The notes below the pieces were generated by a model. The model ran no database searches, was not told where the DNA came from, and worked only from the letters and a program-made list of their open reading frames with translations. Made by a program: the position numbers and the translations under genes. Positions 35,146-43,412 of a stretch of 64,000 nt of DNA are shown here, piece after piece (within the stretch, counting starts at the first letter, position 1; every line of letters starts with the position of its first letter). The stretch spans positions 868,001 through 932,000 of the forward strand of contig NZ_JAYDCK010000003.1 in the NCBI RefSeq assembly GCF_034555965.1, in the 5' to 3' direction. Source of the stretch: Aquicoccus sp. G2-2 (GTDB lineage: Bacteria; Pseudomonadota; Alphaproteobacteria; Rhodobacterales; Rhodobacteraceae).

Positions 35146-35694
35146 CTATTTCTGTGGCAACGGTCCGATCATCATGATCATCTGGCGGCCTTCCATCTTC
35201 GGCATACTTTCGACCTTGCCGATTTCGGTCGTGTCTGCGGCCACACGTTCAAGCAACTCGCGGCCAAGATTCTGGTGGGCCATCTCGCGGCCACGGAACC
35301 GCAGGGTAACCTTTACCTTGTCGCCGTTTTCGAGAAACTTCACCACATTGCGCATTTTGACATCATAATCATGTATATCGGTGTTGGGGCGGAACTTCAC
35401 CTCTTTCACCTCGATGATCTTCTGTTTCTTGCGGGCCTCGGATTCGCGTTTTTGCTGTTCGTATTTGAACTTGCCGAAATCCATGATTTTGCAAACGGGC
35501 GGTGCCGCGTTTGGGGAAATCTCTACCAAGTCGAGACCGACCTCTTCGGCCATCTCCATGGCTCTCTCCGGGGTGACAACTCCGACGTTTTCACCTTCGG
35601 CGCCAATCAGGCGGATTTCAGTGGCGCGGATGCGATCATTGACCCGAGGGCCGGTATCGCGGGTGGGTGGCGCATTGTGAGGTCTGCGGGCTAT
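35146..35694 (-). CDS. infC: Translation initiation factor IF-3 with ATA start
   Basis: IF-3 binds the 30S subunit and checks the initiator tRNA. The 182-residue protein carries [13 protein letters not shown] at the N-terminus, then [29 protein letters not shown], and ends in the typical [17 protein letters not shown] region. In the full reading no ATG fits the true N-terminus. The likely start is ATA at 35694 (ATA-GCC-CGC), with AAGGA eight bases upstream. Rare AUU, AUA or AUC starts are known for infC and allow IF-3 to repress its own translation. An internal ATG at 35559 would remove the whole N-terminal domain and is rejected. Confidence 0.93.
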   Translation of the reverse strand: MARRPHNAPPTRDTGPRVNDRIRATEIRLIGAEGENVGVVTPERAMEMAEEVGLDLVEISPNAAPPVCKIMDFGKFKYEQQKRESEARKKQKIIEVKEVKFRPNTDIHDYDVKMRNVVKFLENGDKVKVTLRFRGREMAHQNLGRELLERVAADTTEIGKVESMPKMEGRQMIMMIGPLPQK

Positions 35695-35894
35695 GGTTTT
35701 GTTCCTTCAGCTATTGGCTTACAATTCGAGACTGCAAGGTAGACCCGCGTGCGGGGTGTTTCAAGCGGCAATATTCTGCTGAAAGGGGCCTTTGGCCGAT
35801 CTATTCCCCTTGTGGCCCTTGCGCCGGTAGCGCATGTGCAGGGATGGTAAATGCTCCTGTTTTGAAGGGGCGATAGTATAAGGGGACCAGGATC

Positions 35895-36722
35895 ATGAAA
35901 AACTTATTATGGGTCGTGCTGATCGCGCTCGTGCTCGGAATCGGATATTACATTTACACCGGGCAAAATGCACAAGACGCGATGACCACGGCGACGGATA
36001 CCGTGTCTGACACGGCAACCGGCGCATCGGATGCGGCGAATGACGCGGCTGGTGCAGCGACGGATGCGGCGACAAGTGCTGTCGGTGATACGTCGGCGGC
36101 GGCAACCGATCTGTCCGACGTGGCAACTGAAGCGGCGGATGCGGCCAAAGACACGGCAGACGATGCGGCAAGTGCAGCGACGGATGCAGCCAACGATGCG
36201 GCGGATGCTGCCGCGGACACCGCAAGCGATGCGGCGGACGCAGCGACGGATACGGCCAACGATGCGGCAGATGCAGCGACGGACACCGCAAGCGATGCGG
36301 CGGACGCAGCGACGGATACTGCAAATGATGCGGCGGATGCAGCGACGGATGCGGCCAACGACGCGGCGGATGCTGCCACGGATACCGCAAATGATGCGGC
36401 GGATGCAGCTGCAGATACCGCAAGCGATGCAGCCAATGCTGCAACAGAGGCGACCGATGATGCGACGGCTGGAGCCGATGCCGAGGCTGATGCTACGTCA
36501 GGCGCGGCAAGCGAGAGTGTTGATGGCGCGGCGGTTGAGGCCGACGAGGCGCTGACCGTGGGCGGGTTTGACATGGATAAGGTCATGGAGATGGTCGATA
36601 ACAGCGACAAGATCGGCACCATGCAGAAAACCCTGCTGAAAGCCGGGCTTGAGAAGGCCAAGGATAATCCTGAGCTTTTGAAAGCCGCGCTGGGCAAGGT
36701 CAAAGACGCGCTGGGAATGTAA
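35895..36722 (+). CDS. Membrane-anchored protein with 11-residue Ala/Asp/Thr repeats
   Basis: The 275-residue protein opens with one hydrophobic segment (LLWVVLIALVLGIGYYIY) and then about 150 residues of alanine-, aspartate- and threonine-rich sequence. The core repeats an 11-residue unit close to DAADAATDTAN, encoded by near-identical 33-bp DNA units. Such hendecad helices occur in LEA proteins and rod-like surface proteins. A short non-repetitive C-terminal domain follows (GGFDMDKVMEMVDNSDKIG). No similar characterised protein came to mind. It is probably a periplasm-facing helix that binds membranes or stabilises proteins in stress, but that is inference. Confidence 0.75.
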   Translation: MKNLLWVVLIALVLGIGYYIYTGQNAQDAMTTATDTVSDTATGASDAANDAAGAATDAATSAVGDTSAAATDLSDVATEAADAAKDTADDAASAATDAANDAADAAADTASDAADAATDTANDAADAATDTASDAADAATDTANDAADAATDAANDAADAATDTANDAADAAADTASDAANAATEATDDATAGADAEADATSGAASESVDGAAVEADEALTVGGFDMDKVMEMVDNSDKIGTMQKTLLKAGLEKAKDNPELLKAALGKVKDALGM

Positions 36723-36748
36723 TCCGGCGAACGCCACGGCACAAAGAA

Positions 36749-36785
36749 AAAGCCCCCGTCAATTCTGATGGGGGGCTTTGTTTTT
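36749..36785 (+). terminator. Bidirectional terminator
   Basis: AAAGCCCCC (749-757) pairs with GGGGGCTTT (771-779), and a T-run GTTTTT follows on the plus strand. The minus strand also ends in a T-rich run, so it can end both the repeat-protein transcript and the fpr transcript. Confidence 0.85.
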
Positions 36786-36802
36786 ACAAGGCTGATGGTT
36801 GT

Positions 36803-37621
36803 TCAGTCGAGGAAAGCCTTTTCGACAACATATTGCTTGGGCGCAGAATTGGCGCCTTCTTCAAGCCCGAAATCTTCGAGCATGGCTTTCAGTTCCAGAT
36901 TGAACGCGAGATTGCCGCAAATCATCGCGCGATCGGTATCAGGGCGGATCGGAGCGACGCCAAGATCGGTGTAAACCTCTCCGGTGCGCAAAAGATCGGT
37001 GATACGCCCCATCTTTGTGCTCTGCTCACGGGTCGTGGTGGGGTAGTATTTGAGCTTCTTGAGGTTTTCTTCGCCGATAAACTCGGCAAGCATCTCGTCT
37101 GTCCGAATGGTTTCGATGGTTTCGGCGCTGTATTGCAGCTCTCCGGCTTCGCGGCAGGTGTGGGTGACAATCACCTCGTCGTAATCTTCATAGGTTTGCG
37201 GGTCACGCAGGAGCGATGCAAACGGCGCAAAGCCGGTGCCAGTGGCAAAAAACCAGATGCGTTTGCCGGGCAGGAGCGCATCATGCACGAGTGTGCCGAC
37301 CGGCTTGGGGCGCAGGATGATCTCATCCCCGGGCTGAATATGCTGGAGCCGCGAGGTCAGCGGGCCGTCCTGCACCTTGATCGAGTAGAACTCCAGTTCT
37401 TCGTCCCAGGATGGCGATGCGATGGAGTAGGCCCGCAACAGCGGTTTGCCATTGTCACCCAAGAGGCCGATCATCACAAATTCGCCTGAGCGAAAGCGCA
37501 GGCTCGCCGGGCGGGCGACACGGAACGAGAAAAGCCGGTCGGTCCAGTGCTGAACAGACAGGATTTGCTGCGAGTCGGGCAGGGTGGGGGTTTTGGCGGC
37601 GGTCGGCTGAAGGTCGGTCAC
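36803..37621 (-). CDS. fpr: Ferredoxin--NADP reductase
   Basis: The 272-residue flavoprotein moves electrons between NADPH and ferredoxin or flavodoxin. The FAD site is RAYSIASP and the NADP site is ATGTGFAPF. The C-terminal aromatic switch region ends in VVEKAFLD. The start GTG at 37621 (GTG-ACC-GAC) is preceded by AAGAAGAG eight bases away; the longer open frame upstream looks like nonsense protein. It is transcribed away from the Lrp-type gene across a 243-bp region containing palindromes. Confidence 0.9.
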   Translation of the reverse strand: MTDLQPTAAKTPTLPDSQQILSVQHWTDRLFSFRVARPASLRFRSGEFVMIGLLGDNGKPLLRAYSIASPSWDEELEFYSIKVQDGPLTSRLQHIQPGDEIILRPKPVGTLVHDALLPGKRIWFFATGTGFAPFASLLRDPQTYEDYDEVIVTHTCREAGELQYSAETIETIRTDEMLAEFIGEENLKKLKYYPTTTREQSTKMGRITDLLRTGEVYTDLGVAPIRPDTDRAMICGNLAFNLELKAMLEDFGLEEGANSAPKQYVVEKAFLD

Positions 37622-37771
37622 GGATAAAGCTCTTCTTGCGGGGTGTGGGGTGGGCCGGTGAAAGGCCGGGGTCTCAGTAATAGCTTGAAGCGGATTTAGA
37701 TGGGATATTCGCCGGATAAGCAAGGGGCGCACAGCGCGAGACGTGAGAATGGAATTGAATTCGCCTGAAGT

Positions 37772-37828
37772 TTGGGAAATAAGTCCCCAACGGGGCCGGT
37801 TGCCGGTGTCGTCTGGGAAATTGTTCCC
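37772..37828. promoter_or_regulatory. Pair of GGGA(A)-TTCCC-type palindromes between fpr and the Lrp-type gene
   Basis: GGGAA-N4-TTCCC at 37815-37828 is a perfect inverted repeat. A weaker one (TTGGG-N9-CCCAA) lies at 37772-37790, about 41 bp upstream. They lie in the divergent promoter region and could be operators for the adjacent Lrp-type regulator. Confidence 0.4.
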
Positions 37829-37864
37829 GTGCGGGTGGCCGTGACGGAAGGGGAGACAGATCGA

Positions 37865-38326
37865 ATGGTGGCGCGGGTTGATGCTTTGGACAAAAAGATC
37901 CTCGGGGAGTTGCAAAGGGACGCTGCGCAATCGCTCGACGAGATCGCAAAACGCGTGGGGTCATCGAAAACGCCGGTCTGGAACCGGATACGCAAAATGC
38001 GCGAGGCGGGCGTGATCCGCCAGCAGACGGTTTTGCTTGATGCCGAAGCACTTGGCTTTGAGGCGTGTTTCTTCGTGCTGATCCGCACCAGTGAACACGA
38101 GGCCGAGTGGCAGGCAGCGTTCCTGAAAGCCCTGAGGGACCGCCCGGAAGTGCAGGAGGCGCATCGGTTGGCGGGGGATATCGACTATATTCTGAAGGTG
38201 CGGGTGAAAAATGCGCGGGCGTATGACGTGTTTTATCAGGCGCTGATTTCAGAAGTGAAGGTTTACAATGTGACGGCACTGCTTTCGATGGAAGAGATCA
38301 AGACGGGCGTGGCATTGCCACTTTGA
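37865..38326 (+). CDS. Lrp/AsnC-family transcriptional regulator
   Basis: The 153-residue protein has an N-terminal helix-turn-helix (LDEIAKRVGSSKTPVWNRIRKM) and a C-terminal RAM/AsnC effector domain. These regulators bind amino acids and change their oligomeric state. The target is unknown, but the position suggests control of the divergent fpr gene and itself. The start ATG 37865 follows the ribosome site GGGGAGACAGA. It lies 7 bp upstream of the dctB frame, so it might be cotranscribed with it. Confidence 0.88.
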   Translation: MVARVDALDKKILGELQRDAAQSLDEIAKRVGSSKTPVWNRIRKMREAGVIRQQTVLLDAEALGFEACFFVLIRTSEHEAEWQAAFLKALRDRPEVQEAHRLAGDIDYILKVRVKNARAYDVFYQALISEVKVYNVTALLSMEEIKTGVALPL

Positions 38327-38333
38327 GGTTGTT

Positions 38334-40073
38334 TTGGGCCTGCGCGCGCGGCGCGGCCACCGACCAGATGCTGCGGCTAAGCGCGGCAGGGTCAAAGGAC
38401 AGGATGGGGAGAGGATTGGTAAGGCGGGTTATCTTGGGGGGCTGTTCCTTGCCTTCGTCATGCTTATGACAGCAGGGGTGTATTATTATGCCTTTGGGCA
38501 GGCGTTGCGGCAGTTGGAGCGGCGCGGGCAGTCTGATCTGGCGCTTGCGGCAGACCGGCTTGCCGGGCAGATGCAGCGGTATCAGGATCTGGCGGTTCTG
38601 CTGGCCGAGCATCCGGTGCTGCGCGGACCTGACAAGGCGGCGGCGCGGGTATTATTGCGCGGCGCCGCAGACAAGACATCGGCGCTCAACATTGTGCAGG
38701 TGGATCGACAGGGCCGGGTGCAGGCCGAAGCGCGAAGCGACCTTGCTGGCCCGCCGGGCGCGCCGGTGGCACGCGCGTTGCAGGGCGCATTGGGGACAGG
38801 CAATGGCCTTGTGAGCGATGGCCGCCGGGCTTATTTCTTTGCCGCGCCGGAATTCGGGTCACAGGGGCATGTGGCGGGTGCCGTGATCGTCGCGGTGGAT
38901 ATTGACAATGTGGAGCTTGATTGGCCCGGCTCGACCCCGGCGGTTTTCTTTACTGATGCACGCGGGCAGGTTTTTATCTCGAACCGCTCCGAAGTGCTGT
39001 TCTGGCACCGTGAGGGCGGCGGGTTGGCACCGCCAGGCGAGGTTGCACCGGCCTTTGCCATCTCGCACAGGGCGGGGTTCGAGATATGGCAACTGCGCTG
39101 GGGGCCATACCTGCCCGCGAGTGCGTTGCACTTGATGCGCGCGATGCCGACAATCGGAATGCGCGCCGAAGCCTTGATCGACACCGCCCCGGCGCGAAGC
39201 CTAGCACTGTGGCAGGCGGCCGTGTTTGGCGCGCTTTGGCTGATGTTTGGCGCATTTCTTTGGTTTGCGACCGAACGGCGGCGGGTGCTGGCGCAGGCCA
39301 ACCGGCAATTGGAAGCGCGGGTGGAAGCGCGCACGGCCGAGTTAAAACGGGCGCAGGCCGATCTGGTGCAGGCGGGCAAGCTTGCGGCGCTTGGTCAGAT
39401 GAGCGCAGGCATCAGCCACGAGTTGAACCAACCGTTGATGGCGATCCGGCAGTTCGCCGAGAATGGAGCGGCGTTTTTGAAGCGCGCCAGGCCGGAGGCC
39501 GCAGGCGAAAATCTTGAGCGCATTGCTGCGCTGGCGGCGCGCGCCGCACGCATCATTCGCAACCTGCGGGCATTTGCGCGCAATGAAAGCGAGCCCTCGG
39601 GGCGGGTCGATCTGGTGCAGGTGGTCGGCACAGCGGTGGAATTGACCGAAGCGCGGGTGCGGCAGGCGGGCGTGCGGCTTGACTGGTGCGCGCCAGACGC
39701 GCCGGTGCCAGCGCAAGGCGGAGAGGTGCGGCTGGTGCAAGTGTTTGTCAACCTGATCAACAATGCGGTGGACGCGATGGCAGGACAAGGGCAGGAAAAG
39801 CGGATTGCGATTGATATCGTGACCGGCGCGCGTCTGGCGGTGAGGGTGCGTGATACGGGGCCTGGCATTGCCGATCCCGAGCGGATTTTCGAGCCGTTCT
39901 TCTCGACCAAGGAAGTTGGGCAGGAGGAAGAGGGTATGGGGCTCGGCCTTTCGATTTCCTACGGTTTGGTGCAGAGTTTCGGTGGCAATATCAGCGGTGC
40001 AAATGCACCAGATGGCGGGGCGATCTTTAGCGTGGAGCTTGAGCATTGGCGTGAAGAGGCAAAGGCGGCATGA
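38334..40073 (+). CDS. dctB: C4-dicarboxylate sensor histidine kinase DctB
   Basis: The 579-residue kinase senses dicarboxylates in the periplasm. Two membrane helices (near residues 33-52 and 290-312) flank a sensor domain. A coiled coil (LEARVEARTAELKRAQADLVQ) leads to the H-box GISHELNQPLMAIRQF; the ATPase part has N-box NLINNAVDAM and G-boxes DTGPGI and GMGLGLSI. The start is uncertain: the frame begins at a TTG at 38334, and the true start may be downstream before the first helix. The stop overlaps the dctD start by 4 bp. Confidence 0.92.
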   Translation: MGLRARRGHRPDAAAKRGRVKGQDGERIGKAGYLGGLFLAFVMLMTAGVYYYAFGQALRQLERRGQSDLALAADRLAGQMQRYQDLAVLLAEHPVLRGPDKAAARVLLRGAADKTSALNIVQVDRQGRVQAEARSDLAGPPGAPVARALQGALGTGNGLVSDGRRAYFFAAPEFGSQGHVAGAVIVAVDIDNVELDWPGSTPAVFFTDARGQVFISNRSEVLFWHREGGGLAPPGEVAPAFAISHRAGFEIWQLRWGPYLPASALHLMRAMPTIGMRAEALIDTAPARSLALWQAAVFGALWLMFGAFLWFATERRRVLAQANRQLEARVEARTAELKRAQADLVQAGKLAALGQMSAGISHELNQPLMAIRQFAENGAAFLKRARPEAAGENLERIAALAARAARIIRNLRAFARNESEPSGRVDLVQVVGTAVELTEARVRQAGVRLDWCAPDAPVPAQGGEVRLVQVFVNLINNAVDAMAGQGQEKRIAIDIVTGARLAVRVRDTGPGIADPERIFEPFFSTKEVGQEEEGMGLGLSISYGLVQSFGGNISGANAPDGGAIFSVELEHWREEAKAA

Positions 40074-41299
40074 CGCGCAAAGTGCTTTTCGTGGATGATG
40101 ATGCAGCCGTGCGTGAGGCGACGCGACAGACCTTGGAGCTGGGCGGGTTGGAGCCGGTGGTGGCTGGGTCGTTTATCGAGGCGAAGGATCATATCGACCC
40201 GCGGTTTGAGGGGGTGATCCTGTCGGATATACGGATGCCGGGACGGGATGGATTCTATCTGCTGGATTATGCGCAGGACATGGATCTCGGACCTGCCGGT
40301 CATCCTGCTGACCGCCGAGGGGGATGTCCCGATGGCAGTTAACGCGATGGGGCGTGGCGCTTTCGGGTTTTGGAGAAGCCATGCGCCGCGAGCGACTTGT
40401 TGGCTGAGGTCGAACGAGGGCTGAAAACCCGCGCGTTGGTATTGGAAAACCGGCGGCTGAAAGCACAGCTTGAAGCGGGCGATCCGGCGGCGCGGTTGCT
40501 TTTTGGACATTCCGCATTGGCCGAAGACTTGCGCGCGCGGGTGCGTTCGGTCGCGGCGACACAGGCAGAGGTGTTGGTGAGCGGGCCGCCCGGTTCGGGG
40601 GTGCCGAAAGTGGCAGAGGTAGTGCATCTGATGTCGCCTCGCGGACAGGGGGCATTTGTCAAACGCGCGGCGGTGCGGCTAACGCCGGAGAGTTTTGCCG
40701 AAGCCTGTGCGCAGGCGGCTGGGGGCTCGCTTTTTGTCGATGAGATCGGTGCGCTGCCGGAGCCGGTGCAATACGCGGCGCTTGACGAGCTGGAACACGG
40801 AGCGCGGGCACGCATCATCGCGGGGACGACAGCGGATCTGGCCGCGAAGATGGCCGTGGGTGCGTTTCACGCCGACCTTTTCTATCGGCTTGACGTGATG
40901 CGGGTGCGCATTCCGGCGTTGTCGGAACGGCCGGAGGACATTCCGGTGCTGTTTCGGCATTATGTGGCGCAGGCGGCGGAGCAAGCGGGGCTGAACGCGC
41001 CTGAGATCGGGCCGGGGCATCTGGCTGGGCTGATGGCGCAGGACTGGCCGGGCAATACGCGCTCGTTGATGAGTGCAGCGATGCGCTTCGTGCTGGGAAT
41101 GCCGGAACAGGCGCAAACCGGGGCTGAGCTTGGCCTGAGTGAGCAGATGGCGCGGGTGGAGCGCTCGCTGCTGATCGCGGCGCTGGGGCGACAGAACGGC
41201 AAGGCGAGCGCGGCGGCAGAAGCTTTGAAACTGCCCCGCAAGACATTCTACGATAAGCTCGCACGCTATGGAATCCGCCCGGAAGATTTTCGACGCTGA
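40070..41299 (+). CDS. dctD: DctD-like response regulator, frameshifted, degenerate AAA domain
   Basis: The receiver domain (FVDDDAAVREATRQ, phosphorylation site in LSDIRMPGRDG) is followed by an AAA region and a C-terminal Fis-type HTH (KASAAAEALKLPRKTFYDKLARYG). Two compensating indels break the frame: one extra base near 40284-40288 and one missing T near 40368-40371. Repaired, the middle reads [32 protein letters not shown]. The AAA part lacks the GAFTGA loop, and Walker A reads GPPGSGVPK instead of G-E-S/T-G-x-G-K-E. This looks like a NtrC-type regulator that no longer needs sigma-54, as known for Rhodobacter NtrC. Confidence 0.85.
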
Positions 41300-41344
41300 G
41301 ACATGCGGAGGTGTTTGATCCGGGTCCGGCGCGCGTATCCGGGA

Positions 41345-41393
41345 TGTGCGGAATTTCGCACGGTTACAATTGAAACTGTGTGAGATTTCGCAC
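41345..41393 (+). promoter_or_regulatory. Two 17-bp palindromic operators upstream of dctP
   Basis: TGTGCGGAATTTCGCAC (41345-41361) and TGTGTGAGATTTCGCAC (41377-41393) share one pattern and are 32 bp apart, about three helical turns. They lie 187 to 235 bp upstream of the dctP start, in the intergenic region after dctD. Their pattern resembles the tandem DctD sites described upstream of rhizobial dctA (from memory). No convincing -24/-12 promoter was seen downstream, consistent with the degenerate DctD. Confidence 0.65.
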
Positions 41394-41579
41394 ATTTCTG
41401 CGCTGCGGCGATACCTGGAAGCTTTAATTTCCTGCTGCATCATATTGATTGAAAAACGCTATTTCAAAAAAAGATTGGGGACGTAATGCAGGCTTGCTTT
41501 GTCTGCGTTCACGCAGGACTGTCTTTGGGTGGCCTCGGCTGTGCGGGGCATCAAAGAGAATTTTCGGGAGGAAACCGAT

Positions 41580-42602
41580 ATGAAGTATTTCACCGTGGCC
41601 GCGACGGCCGCAGGGGCGCTGCTGGCTCTTTCATTGACAACCGGTATCGCCAAGGCCGATGAGGCCTGTGATCCTGGCGAAATTGTCGTCAAGTTCAGCC
41701 ATGTCACCAATACCGACAAGCACCCAAAGGGGATTGCTGCCGCTCTTCTGGCCAAGCGCGTCAATGAAGAGATGAACGGCAAGATGTGCATGGAAGTGTT
41801 CCCCAACTCGACACTTTACAATGACAACAAGGTGCTTGAAGCGATGCTTCAAGGCGATGTGCAACTTGCCGCGCCGAGCCTTTCCAAGTTCGAGAAGTTC
41901 ACCAAGCAGTTCCGGTTGTTTGATCTGCCATTCATGTTCAAGAACATTGATGCCGTGGATACGTTCCAGAACTCCGAAAATGGGCAGGCGTTGCTTGACA
42001 GTATGCAAAAGCGCGGGCTTCAGGGGTTGGCATTTTGGCATAACGGCATGAAGCAGATGTCGGCCAACAAGCCGCTGATCTTGCCGAGCGATGCAAACGG
42101 GCTGAAGTTCCGGGTGCAGTCTTCTGATGTGCTGGTCGCGCAGATGGAAGCAATCGGTGCCAGCCCGCAGAAGATGGCGTTCGCGGAAGTTTACGGCGCG
42201 CTGCAACAAGGCGTGGTGGACGGGCAGGAGAACACTTGGTCCAACATCTATGGCAAGAAGTTCTTCGAGGTGCAGGATGGCACGACGGAGACCAACCACG
42301 GCATCATTGATTATCTGGTGGTGACCAATGTTGACTGGCTTAACAGCCTTGAGCCGGATGTGCGCGATCAGTTCCTGAAAATCCTCAAGGAAGTGACCAC
42401 GGCGCGCAACGCCGAAAGCTACAAGGTGAACCAACAGGCCAAACAGGCGATCCTCGATGCCGGGGGCGTTATTCGTGAGCTGACGCCGGAACAGCGGCAG
42501 GCTTGGGTTGATGCAATGAAACCGGTGTGGACGCAATTCGCCGGCGATGTCGGTCAGGACATGATCGACGAAGCCCAGAAGATCAACGCTGCAACCAACT
42601 AA
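41580..42602 (+). CDS. dctP: TRAP dicarboxylate transporter, substrate-binding subunit
   Basis: DctP is the periplasmic binding protein of the TRAP system for succinate, malate and fumarate. The 340-residue protein has a Sec signal (MKYFTVAATAAGALLALSL...IAKADE). The arginine of the carboxylate site is in GLKFRVQSSDVLVAQM. Ligand class is inferred from the DctBD neighbours. The start ATG 41580 follows GGGAGGAA. It is followed by a strong hairpin before dctQ, so it may be made in excess of the membrane subunits. Confidence 0.94.
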   Translation: MKYFTVAATAAGALLALSLTTGIAKADEACDPGEIVVKFSHVTNTDKHPKGIAAALLAKRVNEEMNGKMCMEVFPNSTLYNDNKVLEAMLQGDVQLAAPSLSKFEKFTKQFRLFDLPFMFKNIDAVDTFQNSENGQALLDSMQKRGLQGLAFWHNGMKQMSANKPLILPSDANGLKFRVQSSDVLVAQMEAIGASPQKMAFAEVYGALQQGVVDGQENTWSNIYGKKFFEVQDGTTETNHGIIDYLVVTNVDWLNSLEPDVRDQFLKILKEVTTARNAESYKVNQQAKQAILDAGGVIRELTPEQRQAWVDAMKPVWTQFAGDVGQDMIDEAQKINAATN

Positions 42603-42628
42603 TCGTGTTGCGGTAGTCTAGGCGACAT

Positions 42629-42664
42629 CGGGCGGACCGTTCAAAAGAATGGCCCGCCCGTTTT
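42629..42664 (+). terminator. Partial terminator between dctP and dctQ
   Basis: CGGGCGG (629-635) pairs with CCGCCCG (654-660) and the inner CCGTTC/GAATGG extends the stem around an AAAA loop, with one mismatch. A TTTT run follows. It lies 26 bp after dctP and 45 bp before dctQ. Read-through would give more DctP than DctQM, as seen in other TRAP operons. Confidence 0.8.
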
Positions 42665-42705
42665 CATAGGCGGCATGCGCGAACGCAACATTGCGGGAGA
42701 GGACG

Positions 42706-43412
42706 ATGCAACACCACAGATCATGGGGCGATCGCATTGAGGAGACGCTGATTGCAGCGATCCTTGGTCTAATGACGATGGTGACATTCATTAACGTGAT
42801 CGTGCGCAAGCTGTTCGCCAATGAGCCGCCGCTTTTCATTCAATGGCTGAAGCTTGAGAATATTGGCCTTTGGGGCGGTGAGCTGACCGTGTTTTTGTTT
42901 GGCTGGCTGGCGCTTCTGGGGGCATCCTACGCGGTGCGGAAAGGGTCGCATCTTGGTGTTGATGCGGTGATCAATCTTCTTTCGCCGCGGAATCGCAGGA
43001 TTCTGGCGCTGATTTCGGTGGCGGTTTGCATTGTCTATTCTTTTTTGCTGCTCAAGGGAGCTTGGGATTATTGGGCGAATTTTGCCAACCTGCCCGCGAC
43101 CGAGGGACGTTGGTTTCCCACCGGGTTTGAGACCGATTTCCGCCCAAAGGGGTGGTACGAGGTGGAAAGTGTGCCCAATCCGGGGGCGCTGGCGTGGCTT
43201 GCGGATGTGTTCAACGATGGCGACCATTATGAAAAGCTGCCGAGGCTGGTGCCGTATTTTGTGCTGCCGCTCTCATTGGCCCTGTTGCTTTATCGCTTTG
43301 TGCAGGCGGCCTTACTGATCTGGGGGGCAAGATAGATCGTCTGGTGGCGAGCCACGAGGCCGAGGATGATATTGCCGAAATGCAGGCGAAACGCGATGGG
43401 GAGGCCAACTGA
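42706..43412 (+). CDS. dctQ: TRAP transporter small membrane subunit, frameshifted
   Basis: DctQ is the small four-helix membrane subunit of the TRAP transporter. The N-terminus MQHHRSWGDRIEETLIAAILG and the helix ending LLGASYAVRKGSHLGVD are typical. The frame breaks in a six-G run at 43322-43327: as read, a stop appears at 43335, whereas one more G continues as GGKIDRLVASHEAEDDIAEMQAKRDGEAN and ends at 43412. With that repair the stop overlaps the dctM start by one base (TGATG), as usual for these operons. The start at 42706 follows GGGAGAGGA. Confidence 0.9.

Noticed and set aside
36000-36440. Regular repeats that might be a CRISPR array
   Set aside because: The 33-bp units are directly adjacent, in frame and encode the alanine-rich protein; there are no spacers.
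41400-41579. Sigma-54 promoter before dctP
   Set aside because: I found GG and GC pairs but not with the required ten-base spacing, so I do not call a -24/-12 promoter.
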